From Selaginella moellendorffii (Eukaryota > Streptophyta > Lycopodiopsida > Selaginellales > Selaginellaceae), in the NCBI RefSeq assembly GCF_000143415.4, contig NW_003314395.1, positions 124,001-188,000 on the forward strand: a stretch of 64,000 nucleotides of DNA, given 5' to 3'. How positions within the stretch are numbered: the stretch's first letter is position 1; each line of letters opens with the position of its first letter. Under the pieces are notes generated by a model. It searched no databases, was not told where the DNA came from, and saw nothing but the letters and a program-made list of their open reading frames with translations. The translations under genes were made by a program, and so were the position numbers. Of the stretch, positions 11,221-22,798 are shown piece after piece.

Positions 11221-12301
11221 GCTGGAAGATTCCTCTCATCTAGTCTAATACACTTGGGTATTATCTTCAATCCTTGTCTCAGAACTCAAAAAGCACCACT
11301 CATAAAGGAGAAAAGTTGCTATTAAATTATGTTAAATCAGCCCCTTTTCACCCTTATCATAGATGCCTTTGAAGTAGTATTTCACAGCTATAAGAACTCT
11401 ATAGAAAGATTCTTACAAAGAAGCTCTCAAGAACTCTCTTTCCTCTCTAAAATAAGACTATATAGTGGATTCTTAAAGAAAAAACACTCTAGCTTCACTT
11501 ATGATATAATAGAAAAAAAAATGATAAAAAATAGTGATAGATTGTGCAAAAAAATTTCAAAATCTCAACCTAGGGCTTCTAGGATACAATTATGACCGAA
11601 AACACTTATTTAGGTTGTGCCACATTAAAAGAGAGATGAGAAAAGGATCCATGATATGGAAGAAATGGCAAGAGAAATGGAGTTGTATAAGTTGCAAAAA
11701 AAATTGAGAGAAAATAAAATAAAACAAAGCTAAAACCAAATTTAAGAGATAGTTCTATCAGGGTGATGTTATTATTACATAACATTTTCATTAATAACAA
11801 GAAAATTAAATGTAAATTGCATAATAAATAAAAACTCAAAGGAGTATTGTTGCATATAATAGCAAATTAGTGTTGGGGCCAGATCCAGAGCTTCCACAAT
11901 GCAAACCTTAAACCTAAAAAGCACATATAATAACTGTATGTATCAACTTTACAAACTATGTAGTATTTAAGGTTTTTTAAATCCAATTATTAGTCTACTA
12001 TATTATTATTAATTAAAATCTCTCTTGGCACAATAATATACATAGCTAATTAATTTTTTTCTAGCCATTATTCTTATATTTTCTGTTGAATCGTTACCTC
12101 CCCTTCAATAGCTTCCTTCCTTGAATTAGATAAAAATGTTTTATTTAATAATAAAAAATTTTATGTAGAAGAATTTCAATATAAGTTAAACATCAGAATC
12201 TTTTTTCAAAGGATAAATTTGAAAACGTTATAAAAACAAAAATAAATTTATATAAATGAAGAACAAAACCATTAAGTATATTAATAAATCAAAATATAAA
12301 A
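11221..12301. other. AT-rich spacer, no gene seen
   Basis: Strongly AT-rich with poly-A/T runs. The open frames at 11329-11595 (+) and 11606-11839 (-) have low-complexity composition and no domain features, and I see no reason to call them genes. Confidence 0.5.
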
Positions 12302-12751
12302 ATGAAATTATTAGCTTATTTCATTTTATGGTTTGCTATATTGAAAGGCTCTCTTCAAAATTACTCAAGTCCATCAATTGTAGACTGCATTGAAAGAAAT
12401 TATGTAAGAACTGATGTTGGAGATTATTGTAACTGTGCATCATTTGTTTGGATTAAATTTGCTTTAGCTAATTTTGCACCTGGATATTATAGCTTTAGAA
12501 TTGGTACACTTGGAGTTTTTTTAAACATTGGACGCTTTCATGATCAAACAAGAAATGATTTTCTTGAAGGTATTGAAGATATATGGGAAATATGTCTTTC
12601 ACAAAATGAATTTGGAGGTCATGTCATTCTTACTGATGGGTCAATGAGATTAATGATAACTCATACTCGAGATGAACTTACTTATAGTGAAAATAATTAT
12701 CTTAAACCTCAAGATTTATATTTACCAGATAAGTGTTATGCAACTTCTTAA
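12302..12751 (+). CDS. AT-rich intronless ORF for a small secreted protein, family unknown
   Basis: An uninterrupted 149-codon frame starts with ATG and ends with TAA. The first 20 or so residues (MKLLAYFILWFAILKGSLQN) form a typical signal peptide. The mature part has five cysteines, a CNCAS pair near residue 45, and Gly/Asp-rich segments such as GGHVILTDGS, so it looks like a compact extracellular domain. Codon third positions are almost all A or T, unlike the island genes from 17.9 kb on but like the surrounding spacer. There is no intron. An open frame of this length with a signal peptide and balanced amino-acid use, in sequence this AT-rich, is unlikely to be chance. I do not recognise the family, and expression is unproven. 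Confidence 0.6.
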   Translation: MKLLAYFILWFAILKGSLQNYSSPSIVDCIERNYVRTDVGDYCNCASFVWIKFALANFAPGYYSFRIGTLGVFLNIGRFHDQTRNDFLEGIEDIWEICLSQNEFGGHVILTDGSMRLMITHTRDELTYSENNYLKPQDLYLPDKCYATS

Positions 12752-14352
12752 TTAATTAACATCTATCTAAATTTTAATTAAATATTAAGAATATATTTTT
12801 ATTTAGTTATCTTTAACTGTGATTAGTGATTAAAACTGGAAATTTATAATAATAAATATGTTTATTGTATAATTTATAATCATAACTTGTAGCTTAATGA
12901 TTAGTAAATATATTGTATTGAATAATTATAATAAACTATAATTAGTAATTAATTACCATAATTTCTAAAACTAATTGTTTTATTACTGTTAAAAGTTTTT
13001 TTTCTTCTACAAGTGATTTTATTGCTAGTGCTTTTTAAATTGGAAAAATAAGAAAAATAAATATCTTGAATAAACCGATTATTCTAAATATATCCAATCA
13101 ATATAATTAAATCTCACCCCACTACTATTAGTAGTAGCAGCCTGTTATAAATCATCAATATTGATGATTATAAGTGTCATGCTATGGAGAACTCTAGTCC
13201 CAATTTAAACAATTTCATATAAAAAGTGAACTAAAACATTTCAATCTCCTTTTGGGGAAGGTATAGTTCATGTTAATTGCCTTGTGTTGTCATTTGGAGT
13301 AGCCAGCTTTCAATATAGTAGAGTATATAAAGCATTTGCTATAATATTGCTCTTCCCAAGTTTATAAAGGATCTCGCAATCAAACTTGACTAAAACATTA
13401 GCCCATTAATTCTATTTTCCTTGAAGGTCAAGTTATGATAAAAAGTGTTTTATTGTCATATTATTTATATATACTTTAAAGTGTCTCTTAAAGTAATGCT
13501 ACCACTTCTTAAGTGCTTTGACCATTGGAAACAATTTTTTTCATAAGTAGACCATCTTTATTAAATCTTATTCAACTGCTTTGAAAAAAATGCCATCGGA
13601 TGATTGTTTTATTTTAAGATCACATTTAATGCAAAGTTTAAGGCATCCATTTCTACCATAAAGTCTTTACTAACGTTTAGTAATGCCTATATGTCAACTT
13701 CCCTTAAAGGTGGACTAATATCACTTCACATTCTATTGTTTATATTATTTTCTCTTTTCCCGTTTGGTCTTTGCATTTGTTATGAAGTGAGTTATGTCTT
13801 ATTATAGAAAATAAATTCATGAAGAATCATTATGTGATTATTTATTAAGCATAATTTAATGTGTTTAACTTTTGGATTGATATAGATATGTTCTTTATTA
13901 ACTTTTGCATTATGAAATTTTAGCTTATGAAAGTGTTAAAGGAGATATTATAAGTTGTACCATGATTTCTTCTTGGGCATTAAAGGTAGTTAGTGCAAAA
14001 CTTGTGATCTTGGTTTATAGGACTTGAATATATGCTTTTTCAAGTTTTTAATTTTTTAGTTATCATATTCATTATTCTATTTGTTAAGAGTTGTCAAAGA
14101 AGGTGTTTTAGCTCATAAGCTTTTATATTTGAGTTAGTTTCTCATTTAGCAATCATTAGCAATGATTAATTGTCATTTTAGATAGTTTATTACCCTTATT
14201 AGAGTCTTTCTTAATTATTGTTGGTGATCTATTCTTTAGGATGGTAGATTATTCTTCAATAATGATTATGCATCTCTATAGTGCACATAAATTTGGAATT
14301 GAACTCTAAGCTTATTACATTACAAAACACACATTCAATATCCCTTATGAGC

Positions 14353-14706
14353 ACCAACTCTTTGTATGCAATTCTTACATGCAAAATAGTGTCAGATGGT
14401 GTCTAATACAATTTTGGCATACTAGTGGTCTAACACGAAGAAGACTAGAGCAACATAGAACTTGGCTTAATCCCAAACCAAACATAAAACAAGGAGATAT
14501 AATGTAGCAAAAGCTAAATTAATATCTTAGTTGGTTTCACTAGCTCTTTGTATGCAAGTCCTATATATCAAATGTTGTTTGGCACAATTTTGGTATATTA
14601 GTGGTCTAACACAAGAAGAACTACAGCAACATAGAGCTTGGATTTAATCCCAAACCAAATATAGAAGGAGTTTAGCAAGAGCCAAAGTAATATCTTAGTT
14701 GGTTCC
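14353..14706. repeat. Direct tandem duplication, period about 185 bp
   Basis: Two neighbouring units begin with CTCTTTGTATGCAA (about 14353 and 14541). They share ATTTTGGCATACTAGTGGTC or a close variant, AATCCCAAACCAAA, and a closing ATATCTTAGTTGGTT. Divergence between the units shows the duplication is not recent. Confidence 0.75.
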
Positions 14707-14830
14707 CCCTTGAGGAATGCACACTTTGGGCTTCACCTTAGTTTCAAGAGTTAGTCTTTAGGATAAGTATGAAACTTACTAAATATGGAATAGTGTTAAA
14801 TTGCAAATTAAGATGTAGGAACAATACCAT

Positions 14831-15052
14831 GGAGTTTAATACACTCTCTATATTCTGTAGATATGCATTTTAAGCAAATCTAAACACTTATCATAAATAT
14901 TATATAGATCTGGAACAAGACCAACATATAGGGTATGATAGTGAGGGTTTAAAGCACTTTTTACATTCTATAAATATGCCTTTTGAACAAATTTAGACAC
15001 TTATTATAAATATTATATGGATCTGAAATAGAACCAATACATAGGGCATAAT
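14831..15052. repeat. Direct tandem duplication, period about 114 bp
   Basis: Two units share GAGTTTAATACACT or GGGTTTAAAGCACT starts, then ATTCT.TA.ATATGC, ACACTTAT.ATAAATATTAT and GATCTG. They lie at about 14831-14944 and 14945-15052. Confidence 0.7.
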
Positions 15053-16422
15053 AACAATGATCTATAATGGCAATCACAATAAACTATCATGTAGCAATAT
15101 TAAGGAACTAAATTCAATATTATAAGGGTTTTTGCCAAGCCAGTGTAAAATAGAGTAAAAGAGAATTAAAAGCTAAACCAAAAATACTCAACAAAAATAC
15201 ATAGATGTTCCTACTTTATGTTCATTTAGCTAAATATAAATATTAAACCCAATTTACTAACACTTGAACAATAAGGGCTAACAAAGGTAACTAGCATTAC
15301 CGACTTCCTACCATCATGGCAGTAAGGAGAGAGTGTTTGTAAGGATGGCTAATAAGTATTCTTCCATATCTGAAGTCATATTTGAGATAATCTCTCTTGA
15401 TAAGATGATTGATCTTAGTTTTTTATTTTATATAGCTTTTGGCTTTTTATCTTACTACATATTTTTATGGTTTATTTAGGATTAGGTTTAAAGTATTAGT
15501 AGGATATTATTGACACTTACTTTAGAAACTTTAATTTTACTAAGGTTAGTTATGATATATTAGAATGCCATTTCCTTCAAGTAATATATTTGTGAGCATT
15601 TTGCTTATCCAGTCAATGATACTTTGTGTTCTTTGAGTTCTATTATGTAAGTTGTTTAACATGCTATCAATAATATTTGATAGTTAAGCTTTATTATTGA
15701 GTCTAATAATACACTTGCTATTATATTTTGTTAGATGGTTTTTAAATAATAATAATCTTAGTGGTTCCTATCCTCTACTAGTTTTTAAAATAATAACTTA
15801 ATTAGAATACTCTTGTGTTCTAATTTAAGATTTATTCACTAATAATTCCATATCTCTAAGATATTTTGTTTATAACTTTAATATGGTCAATCATATTGAT
15901 CTTAATGTTTAGGCTAGTATAGGCAACTTGGCTTTGGCATTTTGTATGTATGGTAAAATCTTTAGTCATAGAGTAGCTATTAGAAATTGGTTATATCAAC
16001 TGCCTCTTTCTTAATGTTCCTAATTTTATTTAAAATGACATAATTGTGTAAACAATTCTAATTATTTTTTTTATAGTAGTCTATCTAAACTTTACTAATG
16101 GGTTTGGATTGTTTCCTCAAGAGGGTTAAAACCTTTAATTTATCTCTTTGTGTTATCTACAAACAGAGGTATATCATATTTTGTAAGTTATGTGACACCT
16201 AGAGTAACAAAGATGGCTAACTTTGTTAGTTAATTCTTTGTTAATGACTGTCAGAAGGTGTTTAAGTGGTAGCACATTTAGGTTAGATAAATGAGTTGCT
16301 CCAGAACTCATTTCATTTGATACATTTCTCACAAAATATGAACACAATGAACTTTTTATAAAGTTATTTTTTTGGCAGTGGTTTAGACTAGAGTATGCAT
16401 CAACAAGGATGTCAATATTTTA

Positions 16423-16520
16423 AAAAGGAGGGGAGTGTGTCATAAATGTAACTACAAGTATCAAAAGTTACATTTTAGTTAGTTTTTTAAGATATTTTCA
16501 TTTTACTACTACAATAGTAG
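16423..16520 (+). mobile_element. Possible polypurine tract and LTR start of a decayed retroelement
   Basis: AAAAAGGAGGGGAGTG followed by TGTCATAAATGTAACTAC resembles the purine tract and TG start of a plant LTR. No matching LTR or readable polyprotein was found on either side, so this is a weak call. Confidence 0.3.
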
Positions 16521-17959
16521 GAGATCAGTATTGCAAAACTCTTTATTAGTCTCTGCAAAACCATTTTAAATTATATTAGTTATCCAAGTTGAGTAACTAA
16601 TTAGCATATATGCACTTAGATTGTGTGGGATTGTACCGAACCCTCGTTTCATAGCGCAACGGGCTTCGAGTTTAGCTCCAAATTTATGTGTGCTACATAC
16701 ATGCAAAAGAGCACTACTAAGTTGTCATTTAGTTAAGTATATTTAACACAAATAATGATAAACTCATGTTGTTAAATTTCACTAGCTAATGTTGGGAACC
16801 CCCCACCCCCCTAATATTAAGTCTAGTCCCTGCATGGTAATTTATTATGTCCTCCAAGATATCACTCTCTATGTTCCATATAGTCCTATTAGCTATTATA
16901 GAAAGTGTCTAAATTTACAAATAAGGCCTATATACTAATACATGCTTTTATATAGGGGGTAGGGGGTATAGTAAGTGGGTAGGTTGGGTATAACCAACTA
17001 ATATAAGGCATTGTTTAGCTCCCTACTAAATATGTCTATCTTTATTCTGTTGGCTTAGATCTAAACCTAAGTTCCATATTATGATAGCTAGTGGAGTACT
17101 TATGTCTTTGCGTTAGGCCATTAATATATTAAAATTTGTTTAACTTTATTTTGCATCATACTTTTATCATTAAGATGTTAAATAGTCTAAAATTGTTTTA
17201 ATGTCATTCCATACTCTTATCCTTTCACTCTTTGACTATATACTTAAGAGTTTAATTTTTAGAAGTTTGGCTTCAAAACCCTGAAACTCAAGTTCTACTC
17301 CCATATGTCCAAAGGTTAAAGTTTCACTTTGTAATTATTCTATAGTAAACCATTATAAGGTAAAAAATAAAAATCACATGTGTTATAAGTTTTATTATTG
17401 TCACATAAGAAGCACAAAGTGAATGAGATAGTGTTAGTTTATAAAACAAATAAGGAAAGAGTCATAATAATGAGCTATTAAAGAAGTTCATTACAATTCC
17501 TCAAGGATATAGTTAAGGAGGCTGATTATGATCAGGGTATGTTTATGGTATCATCACGGTCAAAAAAATTCCAAATAACTGCTTCTTTAGACATCAATGA
17601 TCCATGTTGACAATACATGGAATAGAAAGGCATAAGGCAAGCGAAAGAAACTATCTGGTTGATAATAAACAAGAGAAACATCAAACCGTTGTCTATGTTT
17701 TCTAGTTTTAATCAAACAAATCATAATATTGTAGCTTTTAAGGATTTAGCACAAATAACAATCAGCTTATGTAGATGTGATAATTTCCTATTATATCAGT
17801 AATAAATTTTAGGGATCTAAGTATATAAAATATTAAACAAAGCTCATCTCATGTGGTCGTAGGACAAGCTTTCTGATTGGGAAACAAGATTTCACCAGAG
17901 TCATTCTCCACCACAAGCTTCTTCTCCTATTAAACTAAGCTGTGGCCTCGTTGTTGGAT

Positions 17960-18635
17960 ATGGCGTCCCCGCTTCAGTGCGGCAAGACCGTCACAAGGCT
18001 GGGCAGCACCTTCGCCTCAGGCGACAGCCCAGTCTTTGGAGGTTCCCAAAGACTCAATGCCCTCAGACAAAGTCCCTCCTCGTCCACTTCCAGGGGATCC
18101 CAGCTCCACGTCTTTGCCATGGCTCCCAAGAACAAGGTACTCCATTCCAATTCTTCGGCCTTGAAAATCTGATGGAACTTCGCCCCCATTGAAGGTGAAC
18201 GCCTACGACGATGACTGGAGCAAGCAATGGTTTGGCGCGGGGATCTTCAACGAGGACGCGGAAAATGAGCCCGTTAACATCGTGAAGAAGCTGGAAAAGA
18301 AGAAGCTACTGAGCCAAGTGGAAAAGGCCGGCCTCTTGTCCAGAGCTGAGAGCGCCGGGATTAGCCTCTCCCAGATCGAGAAGCTGGGACTTCTCTCCAA
18401 AGCCGAGGATCTGGGCTTACTGAGCCTCGCGGAGAATTTTGCGTCTTCGTCCCCTGCTGCTCTGGCCTCCCTTTGCCTGCCTTTGCTCGTCGCTGCCATT
18501 GCCACGATCGTCTTCGTTCCCGATGATTCTACCGTGCTTGTAGTGACGCAGAATGTGGTAGCATCCTTCTTCGCAGTTGGAGCTGGAGGCCTGTTTGTAA
18601 GTTCGATCATACTGAGCGCTCTCCAAGAAGAATAA
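17960..18635 (+). CDS. RIQ-type thylakoid protein (DUF1118)
   Basis: Two exons, 17960-18136 and 18195-18635, give 205 residues. The in-frame GTG at 17942 is not a plausible start, and ATG at 17960 begins a Ser/Thr-rich chloroplast transit peptide. The mature part has the repeated Leu-Leu-Ser-Lys/Arg-Ala-Glu pattern (KKLEKKKLLSQVEKAGLLS, then EKLGLLSKAEDLGLLSLAE) followed by two membrane spans near residues 140-195. This is the pattern of Arabidopsis RIQ1/RIQ2, small thylakoid proteins that influence grana stacking and energy-dependent quenching. The length fits the family. The gene lies at the left edge of the GC-balanced island. Confidence 0.8.
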
Positions 18636-18803
18636 AAAGCTAATGATAATGAAAGAGAGTTCTCGTAAGCTTACCTCTGAGGTTGTAAAAGAGCTGGCTT
18701 CTTGTTACCTGGAAAAATCGCTAGTTAAAATTCATGTGAAATTCTAGTTGGAGTAGAAGGAATGTCTTACCTTTAGCTCATGTCACGACTGTTCTTAGCT
18801 TCT

Positions 18804-19286
18804 TCATGTTGGAAATGGCCCCAAATCGAGTCCTTCGAGAGTCACCTTCACGTAGATTGCAAGAACTAGCGTCGCGATGGTCGCCAGGACGGTGAGAATG
18901 ACAGATATCACATTCTTCAGGCAGGACATGCTGGAGCTTCCCTTGCCCGCCGAGGAAGCGCTGGAAAGATTTTGACCTTCCGCGGCCGTCTTATCGCTCC
19001 CAGCCGTCGACTCGCCGAAAGAAACCTCGCTCGTCAGGGAAGACACTTCGAGCTCCTTGAGCTGCTTCTCCACATCTCCGAGCCTGATCTCCGCGGCGCC
19101 TTCCTCCAGGATCGAGATCTGATCATCCTCGATCCCGAGAGCTTCCGGCTTCTTTGCACAGACCTCATCGCCGTTGGTCGCATTCCTCCCCTTTCTCGGC
19201 ACGGATTTCACAGAGAAATCGTGCGCCGGATTCGCCTTTGCTGGCGTCTTCTTAGCCCTGGAGATCGATCTGCCGAAGGCCGCCAT
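18804..19286 (-). CDS. Small protein with C-terminal membrane anchor, function unknown
   Basis: A single exon of 160 residues from ATG at 19286; an in-frame TTG upstream is not used. The N-terminus is basic and Ser-rich, an acidic coiled segment follows at residues 55-85, then a Ser/Gly-rich linker. One hydrophobic span (VISVILTVLATIATLVLAIY) lies 15-35 residues before the end, so a tail-anchored or single-pass topology is likely. It is convergent with the RIQ gene (stop codons 168 bp apart) and lies 128 bp downstream of the glutaredoxin-like gene. No family recognised. Confidence 0.6.
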   Translation of the reverse strand: MAAFGRSISRAKKTPAKANPAHDFSVKSVPRKGRNATNGDEVCAKKPEALGIEDDQISILEEGAAEIRLGDVEKQLKELEVSSLTSEVSFGESTAGSDKTAAEGQNLSSASSAGKGSSSMSCLKNVISVILTVLATIATLVLAIYVKVTLEGLDLGPFPT

Positions 19287-19414
19287 CGCCCGGAACAATA
19301 AAAGCCCTAGCTCTTCCCGCTCTAATTAATTTTAACAGTGAATGGATTAGATTAGTATACATTAACAAACTACTGTTAAACTAAACAAATGCCCAGAGTT
19401 AGGGCAAAAATGCT

Positions 19415-20617
19415 TTAGCAGCAAATAGGGCATCGAATAAGTCCGTTCTCGTTGCATTCAAGGCACTGGATCTTCTCTCCACTCCCATCCTCCGCCAAGA
19501 TCTTGCAGCTACCGTTACAATCCAGGCACAGCATGAATCGAGCGCCGCCACAGCCATCGCAAGCTTTGCTGTGATCCTCTCGCCGAATCCCCTGGAGCAA
19601 TCTCGCCAGCAGCCCCTTCTCGTGAGCCTTCGACACCTCCTCCAATCCGCCGATCAATCGCCCCCTCACAAACAGCCTGGGAACCGCGCAGGATTGCGAG
19701 AGCTCCTTGAGCTCCTGCCGGAACGCCTGATGCATCGATAGATCCCTCTCGTCCACGCTCACGCCATAGCTCCTGACGATCTCGAGCACCGTGCTACATT
19801 CCTCGTGTGTTCTTCGCACCCCTCGCAGGCTCGTGTAGTAGACCACGGCCTTGGATTCGCCAGCCGGAGGACAGAGGAGCTGGAAATCGCGAAGCTCCAC
19901 TGGATTCTCGTCTAGAGACCTCGGATCGTCTTTCGGATCGCAATCGAGAGGCCTCGCTGCTGAAAGATCCCGCTGGCTAACATCCGATGGAGATTTCTTC
20001 GAGTTCCAGTCCTCCTCTGAGATTTGCTCGAAAGCCCTCTCGATGCTCCCCAGGAGATCCGGATCGAACAGGCTCCGGCTCGTGCTGGTGCTGCTGGACG
20101 AGGTGGCTGTCTCCACGATCGAATTGCTAGCCTTGGACGAGATGCATCGCATTTTCTTGCTTGAGCGTTGGTGGTGGTGCTGGCACTGCTGCCGCGGCTG
20201 CTCCTCGAGCTCCTGGTCGGATCTGTGAAGCTCGCGGACGATGTCGTATGTAGAGGTGGAGGAATTGCTGCTGGAGCCCCTTGGGTGATGCGAGGTCTGG
20301 CTGAGAGCATAGAAATCCTGCTGCTGCTGCTGTTCCTGGCGATTATCATCGCCTTCCAGCCCCTTCATGAGCTCCACGGCATTGATCACCTCTGGGCGAT
20401 CCTTCTTCTCCTGCTTGCCATCGCGATCAAGGACGCCATACGTACTGGATGTGAGCGCCACAAAGTGGTTCCGCTGGCGCTGCTGCTGGCGATCGTCAAC
20501 AAGATCCTCATCCGCTGCGCGGGACCTCTTCCTCGATCTCTTGGGAGTGGCGCTGACGCCGGGATTATCCTCGCGCTCCGCCTGCAAATGCATCACTCGC
20601 GATGACGCGCACCCCAT
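19415..20617 (-). CDS. Glutaredoxin-like protein with C-terminal zinc-finger cysteines
   Basis: A single exon of 400 residues. I choose ATG at 20617 because it starts MGCASS, a classic N-myristoylation and palmitoylation signal that an upstream extension would destroy. The middle is Gln/Ser-rich and disordered. Residues about 265-360 form a glutaredoxin fold (VVYYTSLRGVRRTHEEC, then VPRLFVRGRLIGG). The tail has four CxxC pairs (CDGCGG, CLDC, CLEC, CPIC) like a DnaJ-type zinc finger. This arrangement matches the plant family around At5g39865 and At3g57070. The usual CxxC or CPYC active site is absent, so disulfide reduction is doubtful and a regulatory role more likely. Membrane attachment is inferred from the N-terminus. 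Confidence 0.8.
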   Translation of the reverse strand: MGCASSRVMHLQAEREDNPGVSATPKRSRKRSRAADEDLVDDRQQQRQRNHFVALTSSTYGVLDRDGKQEKKDRPEVINAVELMKGLEGDDNRQEQQQQQDFYALSQTSHHPRGSSSNSSTSTYDIVRELHRSDQELEEQPRQQCQHHHQRSSKKMRCISSKASNSIVETATSSSSTSTSRSLFDPDLLGSIERAFEQISEEDWNSKKSPSDVSQRDLSAARPLDCDPKDDPRSLDENPVELRDFQLLCPPAGESKAVVYYTSLRGVRRTHEECSTVLEIVRSYGVSVDERDLSMHQAFRQELKELSQSCAVPRLFVRGRLIGGLEEVSKAHEKGLLARLLQGIRREDHSKACDGCGGARFMLCLDCNGSCKILAEDGSGEKIQCLECNENGLIRCPICC

Positions 20618-20973
20618 GTCTATCCCGGATCGATAGAGTGAAAGCCCTAGCCACAAAGAAAGAAAAAGATTGTTACACGGGGCTTCTTAAGTATCTTCAG
20701 GGCATCTGGAGCAGCCATGGCAACCATCAATGGCTGTTTTTTTCATCCAAATAGAACACATTCCGTTTAAAACAGTCACTAGCCGTTAGAGATAAAAAAA
20801 CTATTCTACGAATATTCAATCTTAAAGGATATGCTACGAATATTTTGCCTATGAGTCTTTTTAGTCACTTTGCTTTGTTTCCTTTTCCACAATGGAGAGT
20901 TAACATTCACAGCAGGACGGCATTCCTTCCTATTCGAGCATACCTTTACATGGACCGACGAAGAAGTTCTCGC

Positions 20974-22077
20974 TCACTCGGCACCAGCGCTTTGTTGGAG
21001 ATTGTTCGCATCGTCCAGGTATGTCTCGGAGTACTCCGGGAAATCCTGGACACTAGCCTCGTAGTCCACCTTTGGGTACACTGCCTGCTGCTGCTCGCCA
21101 CCGCTCTTCCTCGCTGGATCGTTCATCCGTGACCGCTTCGCTGGGGGTGGATTCCCAGTTTCTTTTATTTCTTCTGGGGCATCGGCCTTCTTGTCCGAGC
21201 CTTGAATGCCCCTCGTCTGGATCCTCAGCTGCTCGTTCAGCCTTTCGTGCTCCTCGATCAGTTTCTCGAGGTACTTGGTCTGCGTCTCCAGCCGTAACTG
21301 GAATTGTCGTTGGACCTGTAAGGCGACATGTTTCCTCTTTCTTTCAAAAGGAAACGAAAGCTTTTCTAACCTCCAGCTGGTCTTGCAGGCGTTTCTGGAC
21401 TTCGACTTGTACCCGCACAGCTTCCGCAAGATCGAAGGCTCTGTAAGGCGATTAGGAAAAGCTCAAAAACGGAGGAAAAAGAAAAAAGGAAAACGTACGA
21501 GTCAATGTGGGGAACCATGTCGTCCATTTTCTTTTCATGGTCGCCTCCTGGAACAAAACGTCCACAATGTCAGAGAGCTAGAAAGTTTCTCATTCATCAT
21601 CACCTTCTATCATAGCGCCTGGAGTCGAGAGCCTAAACTTCTGTGATCGACGACGGCGCTTAGCGACAGTAAAAAAATGATTTTATTTTCCAAACACTTG
21701 CCTGCAAATGGCTCTTCACGTGATAGACCGTCAGTCCTTTCACCTCCATGTACCTCAAAACACCTTTGGGCGTTGCTCCTGTTCACACACACACCACAAA
21801 CAAAAAGAAGAAAGCAGCAAAAGCTTAAGCTTGAATCGAAAGGAACAAGAGAAAAGGAAAGAGGGAGCGCTTTCTTACTGTCAGGACCACCAAGAGATTT
21901 CACAGCGTCCACGAAGCGATCGTGCAAGTCGGGCGTCCAGCGGAGGCGCTGCTTGACGGAGTTCCCAGCTCCAGAGATGCCGGGGCTGTTTGGACCACTG
22001 TCCTCGGAAACGATGTCGGGGGTCTCCTGCGTTGGCTGCAGCAAGCTCGCGGGCGAGAGCTTTTTGTCCTCGTACAT
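20974..22077 (-). CDS. MYB-CC (GARP, PHR-like) transcription factor
   Basis: Six exons on the minus strand: 21879-22077, 21702-21778, 21604-21640, 21499-21547, 21371-21440 and 20974-21315, which join to 257 residues. Exon 1 carries [18 protein letters not shown]. Exons 2 and 3 complete the single MYB repeat with [20 protein letters not shown] and SHLQKFR. Exons 5 and 6 carry the MYB-CC coiled coil ([20 protein letters not shown]). Proteins of this type bind GNATATNC-like elements as dimers and include the phosphate-starvation regulators PHR1 and PHL. The start ATG at 22077 fits the short N-terminus. The intron after the SHLQ codons has a GC donor (CAG|GCAAGT), and this is the only join that preserves SHLQ-K. 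Confidence 0.9.
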
Positions 22078-22798
22078 TGTCTAACCAAGAAACGAAAGAA
22101 CACAAAAAAAAAATTGAGAGAAAAAAAAAATTTTAGCCCCACGCACGGAGAAAACCCTCCCTCTCGTAACTAACAAAACTGAAAAGAAAGACGACGAGCG
22201 ATCCGAGACGCCAAGAGGCTCGAATTCGCCAATTCGTGGCACGAATTAGGCCTAGAACACCACTGATTCTCGCGGCGGCGCGAGACACACAATTCAGGCG
22301 CTACGAATCTCACCATGGGTAGAGCGTTGAGCGCCCCGCTCCCGCTGTGCCAATCTTCCGCCAGCGATCGCCGCCGCGCAGCGCCTATGGCTGTTAGTGA
22401 ATCTTGGGTCCGAGAATCTGTTCTATAAACCCTAACACAGGCACCACTCGAAGCTAATAGACGATTGTGGCCGTCGGATCTGTGGATCCGACGGCTGCCG
22501 TGCTTCTTGTTCTAAATGGGATCCCTGCATTGAGCGCTGCTTTCAAGAACCCTTGGCATATGCTGCTTTTTCAAAGTGTGGGCATATTCTTACGTTTGAT
22601 TCATGCATATAGATTTACTGCGTAGGAACCAATTCATCAAATCCATGGCCGAAGCAGCAGCTATAAACCCGAGCTCGCGAAAGAAAGAAAAACTTGTAAC
22701 TTGTTGGGGGAGTCTCTAGAATAATCCTAAAGTTCTAGCTAACAATCCGCGCTCGTCTTTGATCTTTTGTCATCAAAATCCTGGGCGAGGCGAGCGGG
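22078..22798. promoter_or_regulatory. Upstream region of the MYB-CC gene
   Basis: It holds the 5' leader and promoter of the MYB-CC gene and the 3' flank of the p23 gene. An inverted repeat CCGTCGGATC.GTGGATCCGACGG is visible near 22472-22495. No reading frame of interest was seen. Confidence 0.4.

Larger units (their letters stand above)
12752..17959. other. AT-rich gene desert with retroelement debris
   Basis: More than 5 kb without a convincing gene. It contains two local tandem duplications (listed separately), poly-A/T tracts and a possible retroelement 3' end near 16423. The last few hundred bases (about 17830-17959) are the upstream and 5' leader region of the next gene. Confidence 0.6.

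Noticed and set aside
16640..16700. Possible tRNA-like words near GCGCAACGGGCTTCGAG
   Set aside because: No cloverleaf with proper arms can be formed. GGTTCGA-like words alone are not enough.
17942..17959. In-frame GTG extension of the RIQ-type gene
   Set aside because: GTG is not a normal plant nuclear start and the ATG at 17960 begins a good transit peptide.
19912..20636. Long frames on both strands inside the glutaredoxin-like gene
   Set aside because: They are shadows of GC-rich, repeat-like coding sequence (Gln and Ser runs).
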